This document shows positions 55,680-63,935 of a stretch of 64,000 nucleotides of DNA, piece by piece (the first letter of the stretch is position 1; the number at the start of each line of letters is the position of its first letter). The notes under the pieces are model-generated. The model saw only the letters and a program-made list of their open reading frames with translations. It ran no database searches and had not been told where the DNA came from. Both the position numbers and the translations under genes were made by a program. Source of the DNA: Desmonostoc muscorum LEGE 12446. Lineage in GTDB: Bacteria > Cyanobacteriota > Cyanobacteriia > Cyanobacteriales > Nostocaceae. The DNA lies in assembly GCF_015207005.2 (NCBI RefSeq), contig NZ_JADEXS020000001.1:5541001-5605000 (forward strand), given 5' to 3'.

Positions 55680-56716
55680 CTTCTTATAATATACTGCTTC
55701 TGCTGCTGGAAAAATTTTTCTACTTCAGGTTTTTTCTCGTAGAAAAGTCCCTGATCGTCTCCAAAACCTTTTATTAAATCTAATACATCTTTTGTCGTAT
55801 TGTCTAATGTAATTATTAATGATTGTTCTGGAGAAAGCCCTATGCTCGGAATTCTGACATATTCAAAAGAAAGAATAGAATTTTGAGCGAGTGTTTTAAC
55901 CATATAATCAACAAGATATGATTGACCTTCCGCAAAAGGTGAAATCAAATCTTGTTTCCAATCTATTAAAGCTCGGTTTCTCTTTAAAAGAAGAGGCTTA
56001 CCAGTACTCACTGCTAATGACGAGATAGACATAACCATTAACCGAGAAAATTTTTTGTTAGAACCAACAAAATAGTTGAGAGCTTCTACAACCCCAATAA
56101 GTGTTGGATTATTTGCGTAGACTCCCCCATCAATAAATTGTTTGTTATGTTGCTCTTGTATTTGCACAACTGGCAAATATGTTGGCGCAGCACTTGTTGC
56201 TAAAGCAACATCAATATATTTTGTTTCGTTATCTCTGCTTAAATTACCTTCAGGATGATCATATTTGAAAATAAATGGTCTACCGTCAGTTAAGGAGAAT
56301 GCTGGTATACACAATAAGCAATAAGATTCAGAAATAGTTTTGTCTCTAAAAATGTCTCGTAACGCTTTTTCTAATTCTTCATTCTGATGCTTACCACCAT
56401 ATATAAATTGTCTAAAAAAAGCTTCCAGTCTACCTTGTTTTTTAAAGATTTTTTCACCTTGGCTATAATATAACTGAGCTATTTTGCTAGCTTCCACTTT
56501 AAGAGACAATGCTAATGCGATTAAGCCGCCTGTTGAGTTTCCACATATTAAATCAAAATAGTCAGCAAGATGGCATTGAAATTTTTTTTCAAATCTTTCT
56601 AAGATCATCGCTGAATAAAGGCCTTTAATTCCTCCACCATCAATTGACAAAACTTTAAATACCTTTTCTTCACTTTCAGCATGATGACTAATTTTGTCAG
56701 TCTGAATATTGCTCAT
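55676..56716 (-). CDS. Patatin-like phospholipase (CapV-type)
   Basis: 346 residues. The patatin core is complete: oxyanion loop D26-GGGIKG, nucleophile Ser61 in CGNSTGGLIALAL (GxSxG) and Asp196 in FIDGGVYANNP. A C-terminal helical part (300-346) follows. Enzymes of this type cut acyl chains from membrane phospholipids or galactolipids. In CBASS defence, CapV patatins of similar size are switched on by cyclic nucleotides; no CD-NTase gene is adjacent here. It is tail to tail with the DAC-like protein gene, stop codons overlapping. No signal peptide, so the enzyme is cytoplasmic, as for immune effectors. Housekeeping patatins remain possible. Confidence 0.88.
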   Translation of the reverse strand: MSNIQTDKISHHAESEEKVFKVLSIDGGGIKGLYSAMILERFEKKFQCHLADYFDLICGNSTGGLIALALSLKVEASKIAQLYYSQGEKIFKKQGRLEAFFRQFIYGGKHQNEELEKALRDIFRDKTISESYCLLCIPAFSLTDGRPFIFKYDHPEGNLSRDNETKYIDVALATSAAPTYLPVVQIQEQHNKQFIDGGVYANNPTLIGVVEALNYFVGSNKKFSRLMVMSISSLAVSTGKPLLLKRNRALIDWKQDLISPFAEGQSYLVDYMVKTLAQNSILSFEYVRIPSIGLSPEQSLIITLDNTTKDVLDLIKGFGDDQGLFYEKKPEVEKFFQQQKQYIIRS

Positions 56717-56939
56717 ATCATGTCTATTCCTTTGCTAATTTTTGATAGATTACTTATGAGTCCATGCGTGTATTAAATGTTACATGTTTTGATATAAATT
56801 ATGGCTAATTACTGCTTGTTATAGATTATATCTTACGCTAAAACACCGATTCAGCGGGAATGCATCTAAATATGGACGAGCCTGAATAAGAGTGGAATGC
56901 ACCAAAACCGCAATCAGATTATGACTCTAAAGTTCTAAG

Positions 56940-57269
56940 CTATTCCTCATCAGATTGATCTATCATCGGTTTTTGAGCAGCATGTCGTACAAACAGAATC
57001 TCAACACTATCATTAACAATAGTAAAGAGAATCCGATAGGCATTTCTTCCCTTTCCATAAAGCAATTGTCGGATTTCTTGCTCAAAAAAATAATTCTCAA
57101 ATGCTAGAGAACAACGGGAAGGCATTTTTTCTAGGGATAAAATAGCTTTATACAATCCTTATAACCATTGTTTAGCTTTACTAGAAAAATCATTATTGAG
57201 CCAAAAATAGGCTTCTTCTATTGCTTTTTGTGCTGTGGGTTGTATGATGATCTGATATTTCTGACTCAT
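56940..57269 (-). pseudogene. ParE/RelE-type toxin gene inactivated by a nonsense codon
   Basis: The frame starts at an ATG overlapping the antitoxin stop (ATGA) and reads MSQKYQIIIQPTAQKAIEEA, then YFWLNNDFSSKAKQWL. It then meets TAA at codon 37 (57,159-57,161) and continues in the same frame as GLYKAILSLEKMPSRC...LLYGKGRNAYRILFTIVNDSVEILFVRHAAQ, the conserved C-terminal part of ParE toxins. A single base change (for example from CAA) explains it. Restart at the TTG (57,155) would give a 71-residue fragment lacking the first helix and so probably inactive. The whole frame is 109 residues plus stop, the normal toxin size. Confidence 0.85.
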
Positions 57270-57556
57270 TGAAAACTGTCTAGTTTATCAAACAGTTCAT
57301 AAAAAAAATCTTCCGCTTTTTTCCCTTTTCCTTCCTGCATTTGTTCCAAACCAAGTTTAATACCCTTTAAAGTTTCTACTAACTCAGCAGCATCTAAAAG
57401 TTCCTGATAAGATTCTGCATCTTGAACAACTAGCTCTGCTTTTCCATTGATAGTTAAAACCAAGGGATGTTTTGTTTCCTTAATACGCTGCAAAAACTCA
57501 GTCGTATTACGTTTAAACTCGGTAAGAGAATGTATGTCTTTTGAAAGGTTTATCAT
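57266..57556 (-). CDS. Phd/YefM family antitoxin
   Basis: 96 residues: MINLSKDIHSLTEFKRNTTE, then FLQRIKETKHPLVLTINGKAELVVQDAESYQELLDAAELVETLKGIK, the standard Phd fold with DNA-binding N terminus, followed by an acidic toxin-binding tail. It should repress its own operon and neutralise the linked ParE toxin, but the toxin gene is broken. Overlap ATGA with the toxin start shows the operon arrangement. Confidence 0.9.
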   Translation of the reverse strand: MINLSKDIHSLTEFKRNTTEFLQRIKETKHPLVLTINGKAELVVQDAESYQELLDAAELVETLKGIKLGLEQMQEGKGKKAEDFFYELFDKLDSFQ

Positions 57557-57625
57557 GGAGACAGCATTGAATAAGCATCTAATAAAATGCTAAGAATAAG
57601 TCGCTAATTTTGTCAACTAATACAG

Positions 57626-57657
57626 CAGAATTCAGAATTCAGAATTCAGAATTCAGA
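57626..57657. repeat. AGAATTC heptamer tandem repeat
   Basis: Four direct copies of AGAATTC in the gap between the antitoxin gene and the transglutaminase-like gene. Confidence 0.7.
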
Positions 57658-57747
57658 AGTAAAACAAGGTTGATACCTGGTTTTGGCATTTAGCTTGTGT
57701 ACTTCACGCTTGTTGAAATCTGTTGTATCTCTCAAAACTTTCCTTAA

Positions 57748-60054
57748 TTATTTTGCCCGATCGCCAGTCCCCTTTTTCAAACCTTGCCAGCTTTCTCGCA
57801 GCCGTTTCAAATTAGGTGGATGTCCACCATAACGCCAGCTAACATAAGCTTGACAAATTTCATCTATTACCTCAGCAGTTGTTGAGGGATGATGTTGGTA
57901 TGAAACTTTGGCATACTCTAGCGGTGTTTGTGCTGGATGTTTACCCAAACCTTTTTGCGCTGTCCATTGCAGCATTTGTTGATAAAGGCTTTCCATCGCT
58001 GGCAATTTCTTTAACCATCGGCGATTGCGCCACTCGCGCCACTGTCCCCAACCCAGCCAACCGAAGAAAGCTATGGTAGTACCCAAAATTAAGCCAGTCA
58101 ATACACCGAACCAACCTTGAGAGAATAAAGCGATAAACCAAGCGATCGCTCTACCAATCCAGCTAAATATTGTCCCAAATACATTATTCAATAAACCTGT
58201 CACCGGAGAAGGTAACCATCCAGCAATCCACTGCCAAAATTGCCGCAGGACGCTAAAAGTTTCAGTATCTTCAATTGACGGGGGTATCAAGGGATGATTG
58301 GGAATTGGATCAAAGGCAAACCAGCCATATTTAGGGAAATACACTTCCGTCATCACGTAGGCGTCTGTATTACGGACAACATACATCCCCGTGAATGGAT
58401 TAAACTCTCCCGGACTAAATCCCGCCACTAACCGCGCCGGAATGCCAATGGAACGCAGCATCACCGTGAGAACTGTGGAAAAGTGGTCTGGATAGCCTCC
58501 TTTGTACTTGAATAAAAAAGCTTCTACCAAGTCTTCTTTTTCATCTAAATAAGGTAGTTCTAAGGGATTTTGCGGAATAGAGTAGTATTGCTTTAGGTAT
58601 TGAGCTAAATAAAGAGCCTTTTCATAAGCTGAATCTAGGTTTTTAGAAGACTTTGCTACCCGGTTTTGATTGTACTTGGCGAGGATTTCTTCGGTGCGTT
58701 GCCGGACTTTTTCGGCAATTTCGGGCGGGATTTGGAGATAATGCTTTTTAATATCTTGGGGATATTTAGTAGAAGTTTGACCTAACAAAGTCCGATCGCG
58801 GTATGGTACTTCGGAAACTACTGTATAAGTCACACCTTCTGATAATTCCACAGGCGATCGCAACCCGTCTTCTTTATCAACTGCGATCATTGGTGTGGGA
58901 AAGTAAATTTCCTTGGGATTAGCCATTGCTGGAATTAAATTCGGCAAATCCGACACCACTGTATAAGTTTGTACTACTTCTTGAGTTTTACCAGTAATCA
59001 GAGGTGGGGGAATAAAAATTTGGTAAGACCAAGGCGATCGCCTGATGGTGGTAACATCTTCTTTACGAGAAACTTCCCATCCTTTACCTGTATAACGGTC
59101 AAATCCCAAAACTCGCCAAAAACCCTCAGCTTGCGATCGCACTCGCATCACAACCTTGGGTTTCATCTCACCCCGCAGGTTTTGGTTAATTTCGCTATTG
59201 AAACCGTAGTAAAAATTATTATCTACTTTTCCTGGTTGCCCAGTTTTATTCTGTCCTGTAGCATCACCTTGATTATTACCATTACCTTCGCGGACATAAC
59301 CGCGATTGATAATGCCACGTCCTGTAAAATTGCCTTTGATATCAATTGGAGGACTTACAGGAAAAGTACGTAATTGGTAGCCAGGTAACCTGGGTAAAAC
59401 AGCAAAAATTGCCAGTCCGAGACCGACAATTACAAAAAAGTTAACAATTAAAAATTTAAAATTTAAATTTGAGAATTTCTCTTTTGGGGTGTTTTCTTTT
59501 TGTGTTTTTAATGGCTGCAAACCCAAGCGTGAGCGATAATCTAATATTAACGTTGGGAGAGCGATCGCTAAAAATAACAGCAACACAGGTGCAAATGCTA
59601 AAGTCTGACTCAGCGTTGCAGCCACACCCAATAAAATCAATCCGATGACAATCGAATAACCCAAATTTTTGCGGCGGGGTGTATCAAAGCTGTGCAACAC
59701 CTGTAGTTGAATTAATAACTCTGCCAAACCCAACCGCGTATCATTCAACTCTGTCACTAACCGCCCAAAGAAAGTACCCAGCGCTATTAACATTCCGATA
59801 GCGATGCAGAACTTTACAGCAACATTGCGATCGCCGCGACGATAGTAACTCCAAATCGCACCCACTACACTCAGGGGTAACGCCCAAATACTGAATGAAG
59901 TCTCCGCGGCGATATCTGTCGCCACAATTCCCAAAATAACCAACGCTAGCACCAGCACCCGTAAGGAAATTGAATTTTCCACTTCTGTCAAAGGCGAACC
60001 CTGTGTATTTTGCTGCCTGAAATTATTTACAGGGAGACGCCAAAACCGATTCAT
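57748..60054 (-). CDS. TgpA-like membrane transglutaminase-fold protein without the catalytic Cys and His
   Basis: 768 residues from the ATG at 60,054; a TTG six codons earlier is less likely. Layout: five to six membrane helices (about 30-225), a long periplasmic region, a transglutaminase-like core (about 480-590), one helix (near 630-665) and a DUF4129-like tail (LYQQMLQWTAQKGLGKHPAQTPLEYAK). In active members the core reads GYCEHF...DAHAW...DPTP. Here it is GYPDHF (Pro522), DAYVM (Tyr566) and DPIP (Asp582), so Cys and His are replaced. Similar changes may be general in cyanobacteria. Role unknown, probably structural at the envelope. Confidence 0.85.
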   Translation of the reverse strand: MNRFWRLPVNNFRQQNTQGSPLTEVENSISLRVLVLALVILGIVATDIAAETSFSIWALPLSVVGAIWSYYRRGDRNVAVKFCIAIGMLIALGTFFGRLVTELNDTRLGLAELLIQLQVLHSFDTPRRKNLGYSIVIGLILLGVAATLSQTLAFAPVLLLFLAIALPTLILDYRSRLGLQPLKTQKENTPKEKFSNLNFKFLIVNFFVIVGLGLAIFAVLPRLPGYQLRTFPVSPPIDIKGNFTGRGIINRGYVREGNGNNQGDATGQNKTGQPGKVDNNFYYGFNSEINQNLRGEMKPKVVMRVRSQAEGFWRVLGFDRYTGKGWEVSRKEDVTTIRRSPWSYQIFIPPPLITGKTQEVVQTYTVVSDLPNLIPAMANPKEIYFPTPMIAVDKEDGLRSPVELSEGVTYTVVSEVPYRDRTLLGQTSTKYPQDIKKHYLQIPPEIAEKVRQRTEEILAKYNQNRVAKSSKNLDSAYEKALYLAQYLKQYYSIPQNPLELPYLDEKEDLVEAFLFKYKGGYPDHFSTVLTVMLRSIGIPARLVAGFSPGEFNPFTGMYVVRNTDAYVMTEVYFPKYGWFAFDPIPNHPLIPPSIEDTETFSVLRQFWQWIAGWLPSPVTGLLNNVFGTIFSWIGRAIAWFIALFSQGWFGVLTGLILGTTIAFFGWLGWGQWREWRNRRWLKKLPAMESLYQQMLQWTAQKGLGKHPAQTPLEYAKVSYQHHPSTTAEVIDEICQAYVSWRYGGHPPNLKRLRESWQGLKKGTGDRAK

Positions 60055-60072
60055 CCTGGATAAGTTAAACAA

Positions 60073-60475
60073 GGTGTAGCTCCCACGGAAACAATACTAA
60101 CGACGGAACTCACCGCCCTACTTCTAAGTATTCCCGTCGGAGGAAGTTTTCTTATCCTGTTTTTTAAGTGTCTATAAGTGGAAAATTGATAGCGATGAAA
60201 ATTCTAGATCGCAAAGACGCGATGAATCGCCGTCAAGACGAAGGACTGGTTATTGTAGAGACGGCGATTTATCGCGTCTCTTGCCTTAATCGAACAGTAT
60301 TGGTTACGGGTTGAGTTTACACATGCCTAAGATTTGGCAACCTACATTAAGTAAGCACCCTGTTTTCAGTAGTCTTTAAAGATAAACAAAGCCCCAAAGC
60401 AACAGCGAGGGGAAAAGTTATCTTAAATATATATCGGCGTTGATTGACGCAGTGTGCTAGCGGTAGTAATTTAGA
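60073..60475. repeat. Intergenic region with a 20-bp inverted repeat (60215-60279)
   Basis: AGACGCGATGAATCGCCGTC and GACGGCGATTTATCGCGTCT pair with one mismatch around 25 nt. Related to the palindrome at 36,100. No gene is present in the 403-bp gap. Confidence 0.7.
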
Positions 60476-61456
60476 CTACATTGTGGGATTAATCACAAAC
60501 AACAAAGGTTGTTCATCTATTTCTGGAAACTCAACTTCCAGGGTATAAATTGGATTAAGTTGCTCGCAGCCTAAATCTACACTTAGGTATCCGGAACTCG
60601 AAGATGTTGTCATTGCTAAGGTGCCACTTCCTCGCAATGTCAAAGTTCCTTTAACGGGTAAATCAGCTTGAACAAGTAACTTGGTAAGTTTACCTAGAGA
60701 TTGGTACTCTACTCTAATGTTTAAAGTACCGACACTGGTTAGCCATTGTCTTTCTACCACTGGACTAGCCGCTGAAAGTGGTAGAGTCAGATTTTCCAGC
60801 AATTGTTTAGCCGCCAGCAATGACAAAGCCATCTGTTGCCGGGGTTGTAAATCTGAATAATCGTTCTGAATATCGGGCATTTTGTCCAGAGTATTCACAG
60901 AACGATAGGTGCTTCTTAGCACCAGTCCAGCTATGTCATTTAGTGCCTGAGATTCGTTGGGGAAAAAGTTCTCCACCACTTGAACTAATTTTGCCCCCAG
61001 TGGCACTGAAGATGTAACCAACGCCTGACACTGTTCTAGCAATTGCCGGAAAACTCTTTCTGGCAGGGGAATCGGCAGATTCAGCTTTGACTGCTGTGCC
61101 ATCCATCCCCAGGTAGGAACGAGTGTCATTGATGGCTCATCAACAAAGTCGGGATAGTCGGTTAATTGTGTTTCCCAAGGAAACAACGGTGGCTGATCTT
61201 GGATTTGGATTTGTAACCGACGCTTAAGGATGGCTTGGAAACGATCTTGCACAGTAGGAATTTCTCCCAGTTGAAAGGTCTGGGGCGTTCCTCTCAATTT
61301 TGGCTCACTGTTTTTTGAACCAGTGGCTTCCTTCAAGAGGTTTTTTACCCCGTCATTTTCCTCACATTCTAACGAGGGATACTCACAGTTTTTGACATTA
61401 CCTGTCAATAACCAATAGAGACACTCGTTTTGTAAGGATTCTGAGTCACTATTCAT
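60476..61456 (-). CDS. patU: Heterocyst patterning protein PatU (fused form)
   Basis: 326 residues from the ATG at 61,456 (MNSDSESLQNECLYWLLTGN), overlapping the hetZ stop by 8 bp. Low-complexity linkers (KEATGSKNSEPKLRGTP) separate the N-terminal part from a C-terminal domain with RQQMALSLLAAKQLLENLTLPLSAASPVVERQWLTSVGTLNIRVEYQ. In Anabaena 7120 the matching region is two genes, patU5 and patU3, after hetZ; here, as in Nostoc punctiforme, it is one frame. PatU influences heterocyst spacing and interacts with HetZ. Translational coupling with hetZ is clear. Confidence 0.85.
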   Translation of the reverse strand: MNSDSESLQNECLYWLLTGNVKNCEYPSLECEENDGVKNLLKEATGSKNSEPKLRGTPQTFQLGEIPTVQDRFQAILKRRLQIQIQDQPPLFPWETQLTDYPDFVDEPSMTLVPTWGWMAQQSKLNLPIPLPERVFRQLLEQCQALVTSSVPLGAKLVQVVENFFPNESQALNDIAGLVLRSTYRSVNTLDKMPDIQNDYSDLQPRQQMALSLLAAKQLLENLTLPLSAASPVVERQWLTSVGTLNIRVEYQSLGKLTKLLVQADLPVKGTLTLRGSGTLAMTTSSSSGYLSVDLGCEQLNPIYTLEVEFPEIDEQPLLFVINPTM

Positions 61457-62651
61457 GAGTAGATGCACCTGATCCGGACACTAATGAGTTACGAATTTCC
61501 CAAGCTTGTTCCAGAATCTTAAACCAGCGTTTCTGTAGTTGTGCCATTGACAGCCCTAAAGTTTTAGCTATTTTTTCATCGGCTTGTCCTTGTTGCTTCA
61601 ACTCTAGTAAAGACCGCTGTTTATCGTCCAACTGCGTTGTGTATGCTTGCCATTGCTGGGGAGTTAAGCCCAAGTTGGTATGCAATGAAGCTTCGAGCCA
61701 TTCGTGAACTAATTCCCAACGGTGCAACAAGGCGAATCGAATTAGATGATACTTGAAGCGCTGCTGTAAGTAATCTCTCTGACGAGAGGTTAAGCCCAAA
61801 ACCGATTCAATTTCTTGTGCTGATAGATCTTGAAGACGAAGCGAAAAATAATCAGCACAGTCAGATTGTTGCCGTTGTTCGAGATAATTCATTAATTCGG
61901 TAATCACAACAGAACGCAAGGTGTCTTCTTCAGGTTCCGGTTCTGTTTGGGTTGCCATTGTGGAGCGCAATTGCTGAATGGCTGGTTCTTCCCAACCGTC
62001 GGCTTCACTATTGCTACCTTCTGCGGCTTGTTCTATGTCTACGCTGGTTTCGGGGGGTTGCTGTTGGGAGAAAGTTTGCGCTCGCAGGATAATTAGCTGC
62101 TGCTGACGGCCTGGTAAGGGAATTCGCCGCTTACCATAGCGCTCGGTAAATGCCATGTACTCAGACAATTCCAGAAGCGTTTGTGGCCGATAAGTGGCAC
62201 CGAGTTGATTTTCTCGCCGGAAAGCGTTCAATGCTTCCAGATAAAAACTTTGTAGAAAATCTTCAATTATAGTCAGCCGCCCTTGATAGCTCAATTGCTT
62301 CTGAGGAGGATTAATGTAACGATAAATAATAGCGCTCAAAGTACTGTGTAATTCTACCCTGCCCCGATTTGAACCCAACTGATAGTACCTGAGACACTGT
62401 TGCAGCCGATGTCGAGCGAGGGTGAGTGCCGAGCTTTCCACAGCCCCGGAAGCTTGGATTCGTTTGCTTTCACTGCAAATCCGATAGACTTCGCTGGTAA
62501 TTCGTCTTGCCACATCATGACAATTTTGTTCCGAAGCTTTGGTTGATTGCTGGAACTCCCTGGACAGGAGTTGAAAGATCACCTCCACACCAATAGAATT
62601 TTCTCCCAGAAAAGTTGCAGATGGAATAGTTGCGGTTGCGGCTGAATTCAT
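61449..62651 (-). CDS. hetZ: Heterocyst differentiation protein HetZ
   Basis: 400 residues from the ATG at 62,651 (MNSAATATIPSATFLGENSI); an ATG five codons earlier has no support. Conserved text NCHDVARRITSEVYRICSESKRIQASG, LRYYQLGSNRGRVELHSTLSAIIYRYINPP, and the C-terminal helix-turn-helix-like VLGLTSRQRDYLQQRFKYHL. HetZ acts early in heterocyst commitment downstream of HetR and is needed for hetC/hetP expression. Length matches the Anabaena protein. It is divergent from the 62,856 gene with a 204-bp promoter region. Confidence 0.92.
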   Translation of the reverse strand: MNSAATATIPSATFLGENSIGVEVIFQLLSREFQQSTKASEQNCHDVARRITSEVYRICSESKRIQASGAVESSALTLARHRLQQCLRYYQLGSNRGRVELHSTLSAIIYRYINPPQKQLSYQGRLTIIEDFLQSFYLEALNAFRRENQLGATYRPQTLLELSEYMAFTERYGKRRIPLPGRQQQLIILRAQTFSQQQPPETSVDIEQAAEGSNSEADGWEEPAIQQLRSTMATQTEPEPEEDTLRSVVITELMNYLEQRQQSDCADYFSLRLQDLSAQEIESVLGLTSRQRDYLQQRFKYHLIRFALLHRWELVHEWLEASLHTNLGLTPQQWQAYTTQLDDKQRSLLELKQQGQADEKIAKTLGLSMAQLQKRWFKILEQAWEIRNSLVSGSGASTHE

Positions 62652-62855
62652 AGTCTCGGTTTTCAAAAGACCTTAAGGTATTTAAATACAACCTGTACGA
62701 CCGTGGGTGTTGGCTTTTTGAGTTTTGCTTATAAGCTAAATGCAGACCAATCCTACGTTGAAGATGTGCCTGATGTTATTATTCCCAAATTTAATGGGAT
62801 TGTTCACATTTTGTAGATGTTATTGCCATTACCCAGGAGCCGTATACAAGTCATT

Positions 62856-63329
62856 ATGGATTTAGAAGCACAAATTCAATTGCTGATTGACAATGCACCC
62901 CGCGATGGTATAACACCAAATCTAATTTCAGCAATTGCTCCTTCCCTGAGAGCGATCGCTCAAAAATTACGTTACTCCCAGTACTATATTCTCCAAAGTT
63001 CGGAGGGCAACTGGGTTTTAACTACACTGAGCAATCGTACTAATCCAGGATTGGAAAAGCGAGTGGTTTACGCTTTCCCTACCATACAGGATGTCTCCCT
63101 AATTTCCACTGCTGGGCTTGACCCTCAAATGCTAACTAAAATTGTTCCCGTCACCCATATTTTGTTTCAATTGGTGGCATTAGAACCCGTAGATAGTATC
63201 GTTTTTTTGGAAACACCGGGTCAGACCACTCATACCTTTGAAGTCCGGCGAACTGAGTTAGAAAAACTCATGCAACAAAAGCTGCGACAGATGCGATCGC
63301 CTAAACACATACCCCCTGATATTGCATAG
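62856..63329 (+). CDS. Conserved hypothetical cyanobacterial protein, divergent from hetZ
   Basis: 157 residues from the ATG at 62,856 (MDLEAQIQLLIDNAPRDGIT); a frame start 13 codons earlier is less natural. It is a compact alpha/beta protein (LRAIAQKLRYSQYYILQSSEGNWVLTTL...YAFPTIQDV, then a C-terminal helix RTELEKLMQQKLRQMR). I do not recognise a domain. It shares a promoter region with hetZ. A terminator follows at 63,385. Confidence 0.7.
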   Translation: MDLEAQIQLLIDNAPRDGITPNLISAIAPSLRAIAQKLRYSQYYILQSSEGNWVLTTLSNRTNPGLEKRVVYAFPTIQDVSLISTAGLDPQMLTKIVPVTHILFQLVALEPVDSIVFLETPGQTTHTFEVRRTELEKLMQQKLRQMRSPKHIPPDIA

Positions 63330-63384
63330 AATAATTTTGGCTTTGAGATTTTTTCGATACAAGCCAATATCTGTCTTTAAAACT

Positions 63385-63413
63385 TATGAGCGCCAATTTT
63401 TGGCGCTCATAAT
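63385..63413 (+). terminator. Rho-independent terminator
   Basis: TTATGAGCGCCAA and TTGGCGCTCATAA form a perfect 13-bp stem with loop TTT, followed by TTTTCT, 56 bp after the stop codon. Confidence 0.88.
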
Positions 63414-63490
63414 TTTCTAAAAAATTTTCAATTTCCAATCTGTCTGCAAAAATTTGCTCAATCGGGAAACCATTTTTTCCCTTATCGCTT

Positions 63491-63935
63491 TGCAATGTCT
63501 AGAATCGATTAAAAAACAGTTAGCAGTGAACAATTTTCAATTTTTTGTTTAGCTTCTTCTAAAATACAAGGTCAGATTTTAACTCTCTGCAATATCTAGA
63601 ATCGATTAAAAAACAGTTACTAGTGAACAATTTTCAATTTTTTGTTTAGCTTCTTCTAAAATACAAGGTCAGATTTTAACTCTCTGCAATATCTAGAATC
63701 GATTAAAAAACAGTTACTAGTGAACAATTTTCAATTTTTTGTTTAGTAGTCGTAGGTTGGGTTGAGGAACCTAGCAAGATCCCACAGGGTAACCCAACAT
63801 TTCTGATTTTTTCGGTTCTCACAGGATAAACCCAACCTACGGTTAGTATTTTCAACTCTGTGCAATATCTAACAATTGATTAAAAAACAGTTACCACTGA
63901 ACAATTTTCAATTTTTGTGTTTAGCTTCTGTTGAG
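63491..63935. repeat. 97-bp direct tandem repeat array, 3.5 to 4 units, interrupted by a MITE-like element
   Basis: TGCAATRTCTAGAATCGATT starts at 63,491, 63,588 and 63,685, exactly 97 bp apart and nearly identical; a diverged fourth copy starts at 63,861. Units contain AAAACAGTTA and ACAATTTTCAATTTTTTG. No reading frame. It occupies the intergenic DNA at the right edge of the window. Confidence 0.9.
63751..63841. mobile_element. MITE-like element with CGTAGGTTGGGTT terminal inverted repeats
   Basis: 91 bp bounded by CGTAGGTTGGGTT (63,751) and AACCCAACCTACG (ending 63,841), an inverted repeat of 13 bp. Inside is GAGGAACCTAGCAAGATCCC. This type is a familiar dispersed repeat in cyanobacteria. 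It sits inside the third repeat unit, replacing part of it. Confidence 0.75.

Noticed and set aside
63491..63935. Possible CRISPR array
   Set aside because: Units are 97 bp direct tandem copies without short repeats separated by unique spacers, and no cas genes are present.
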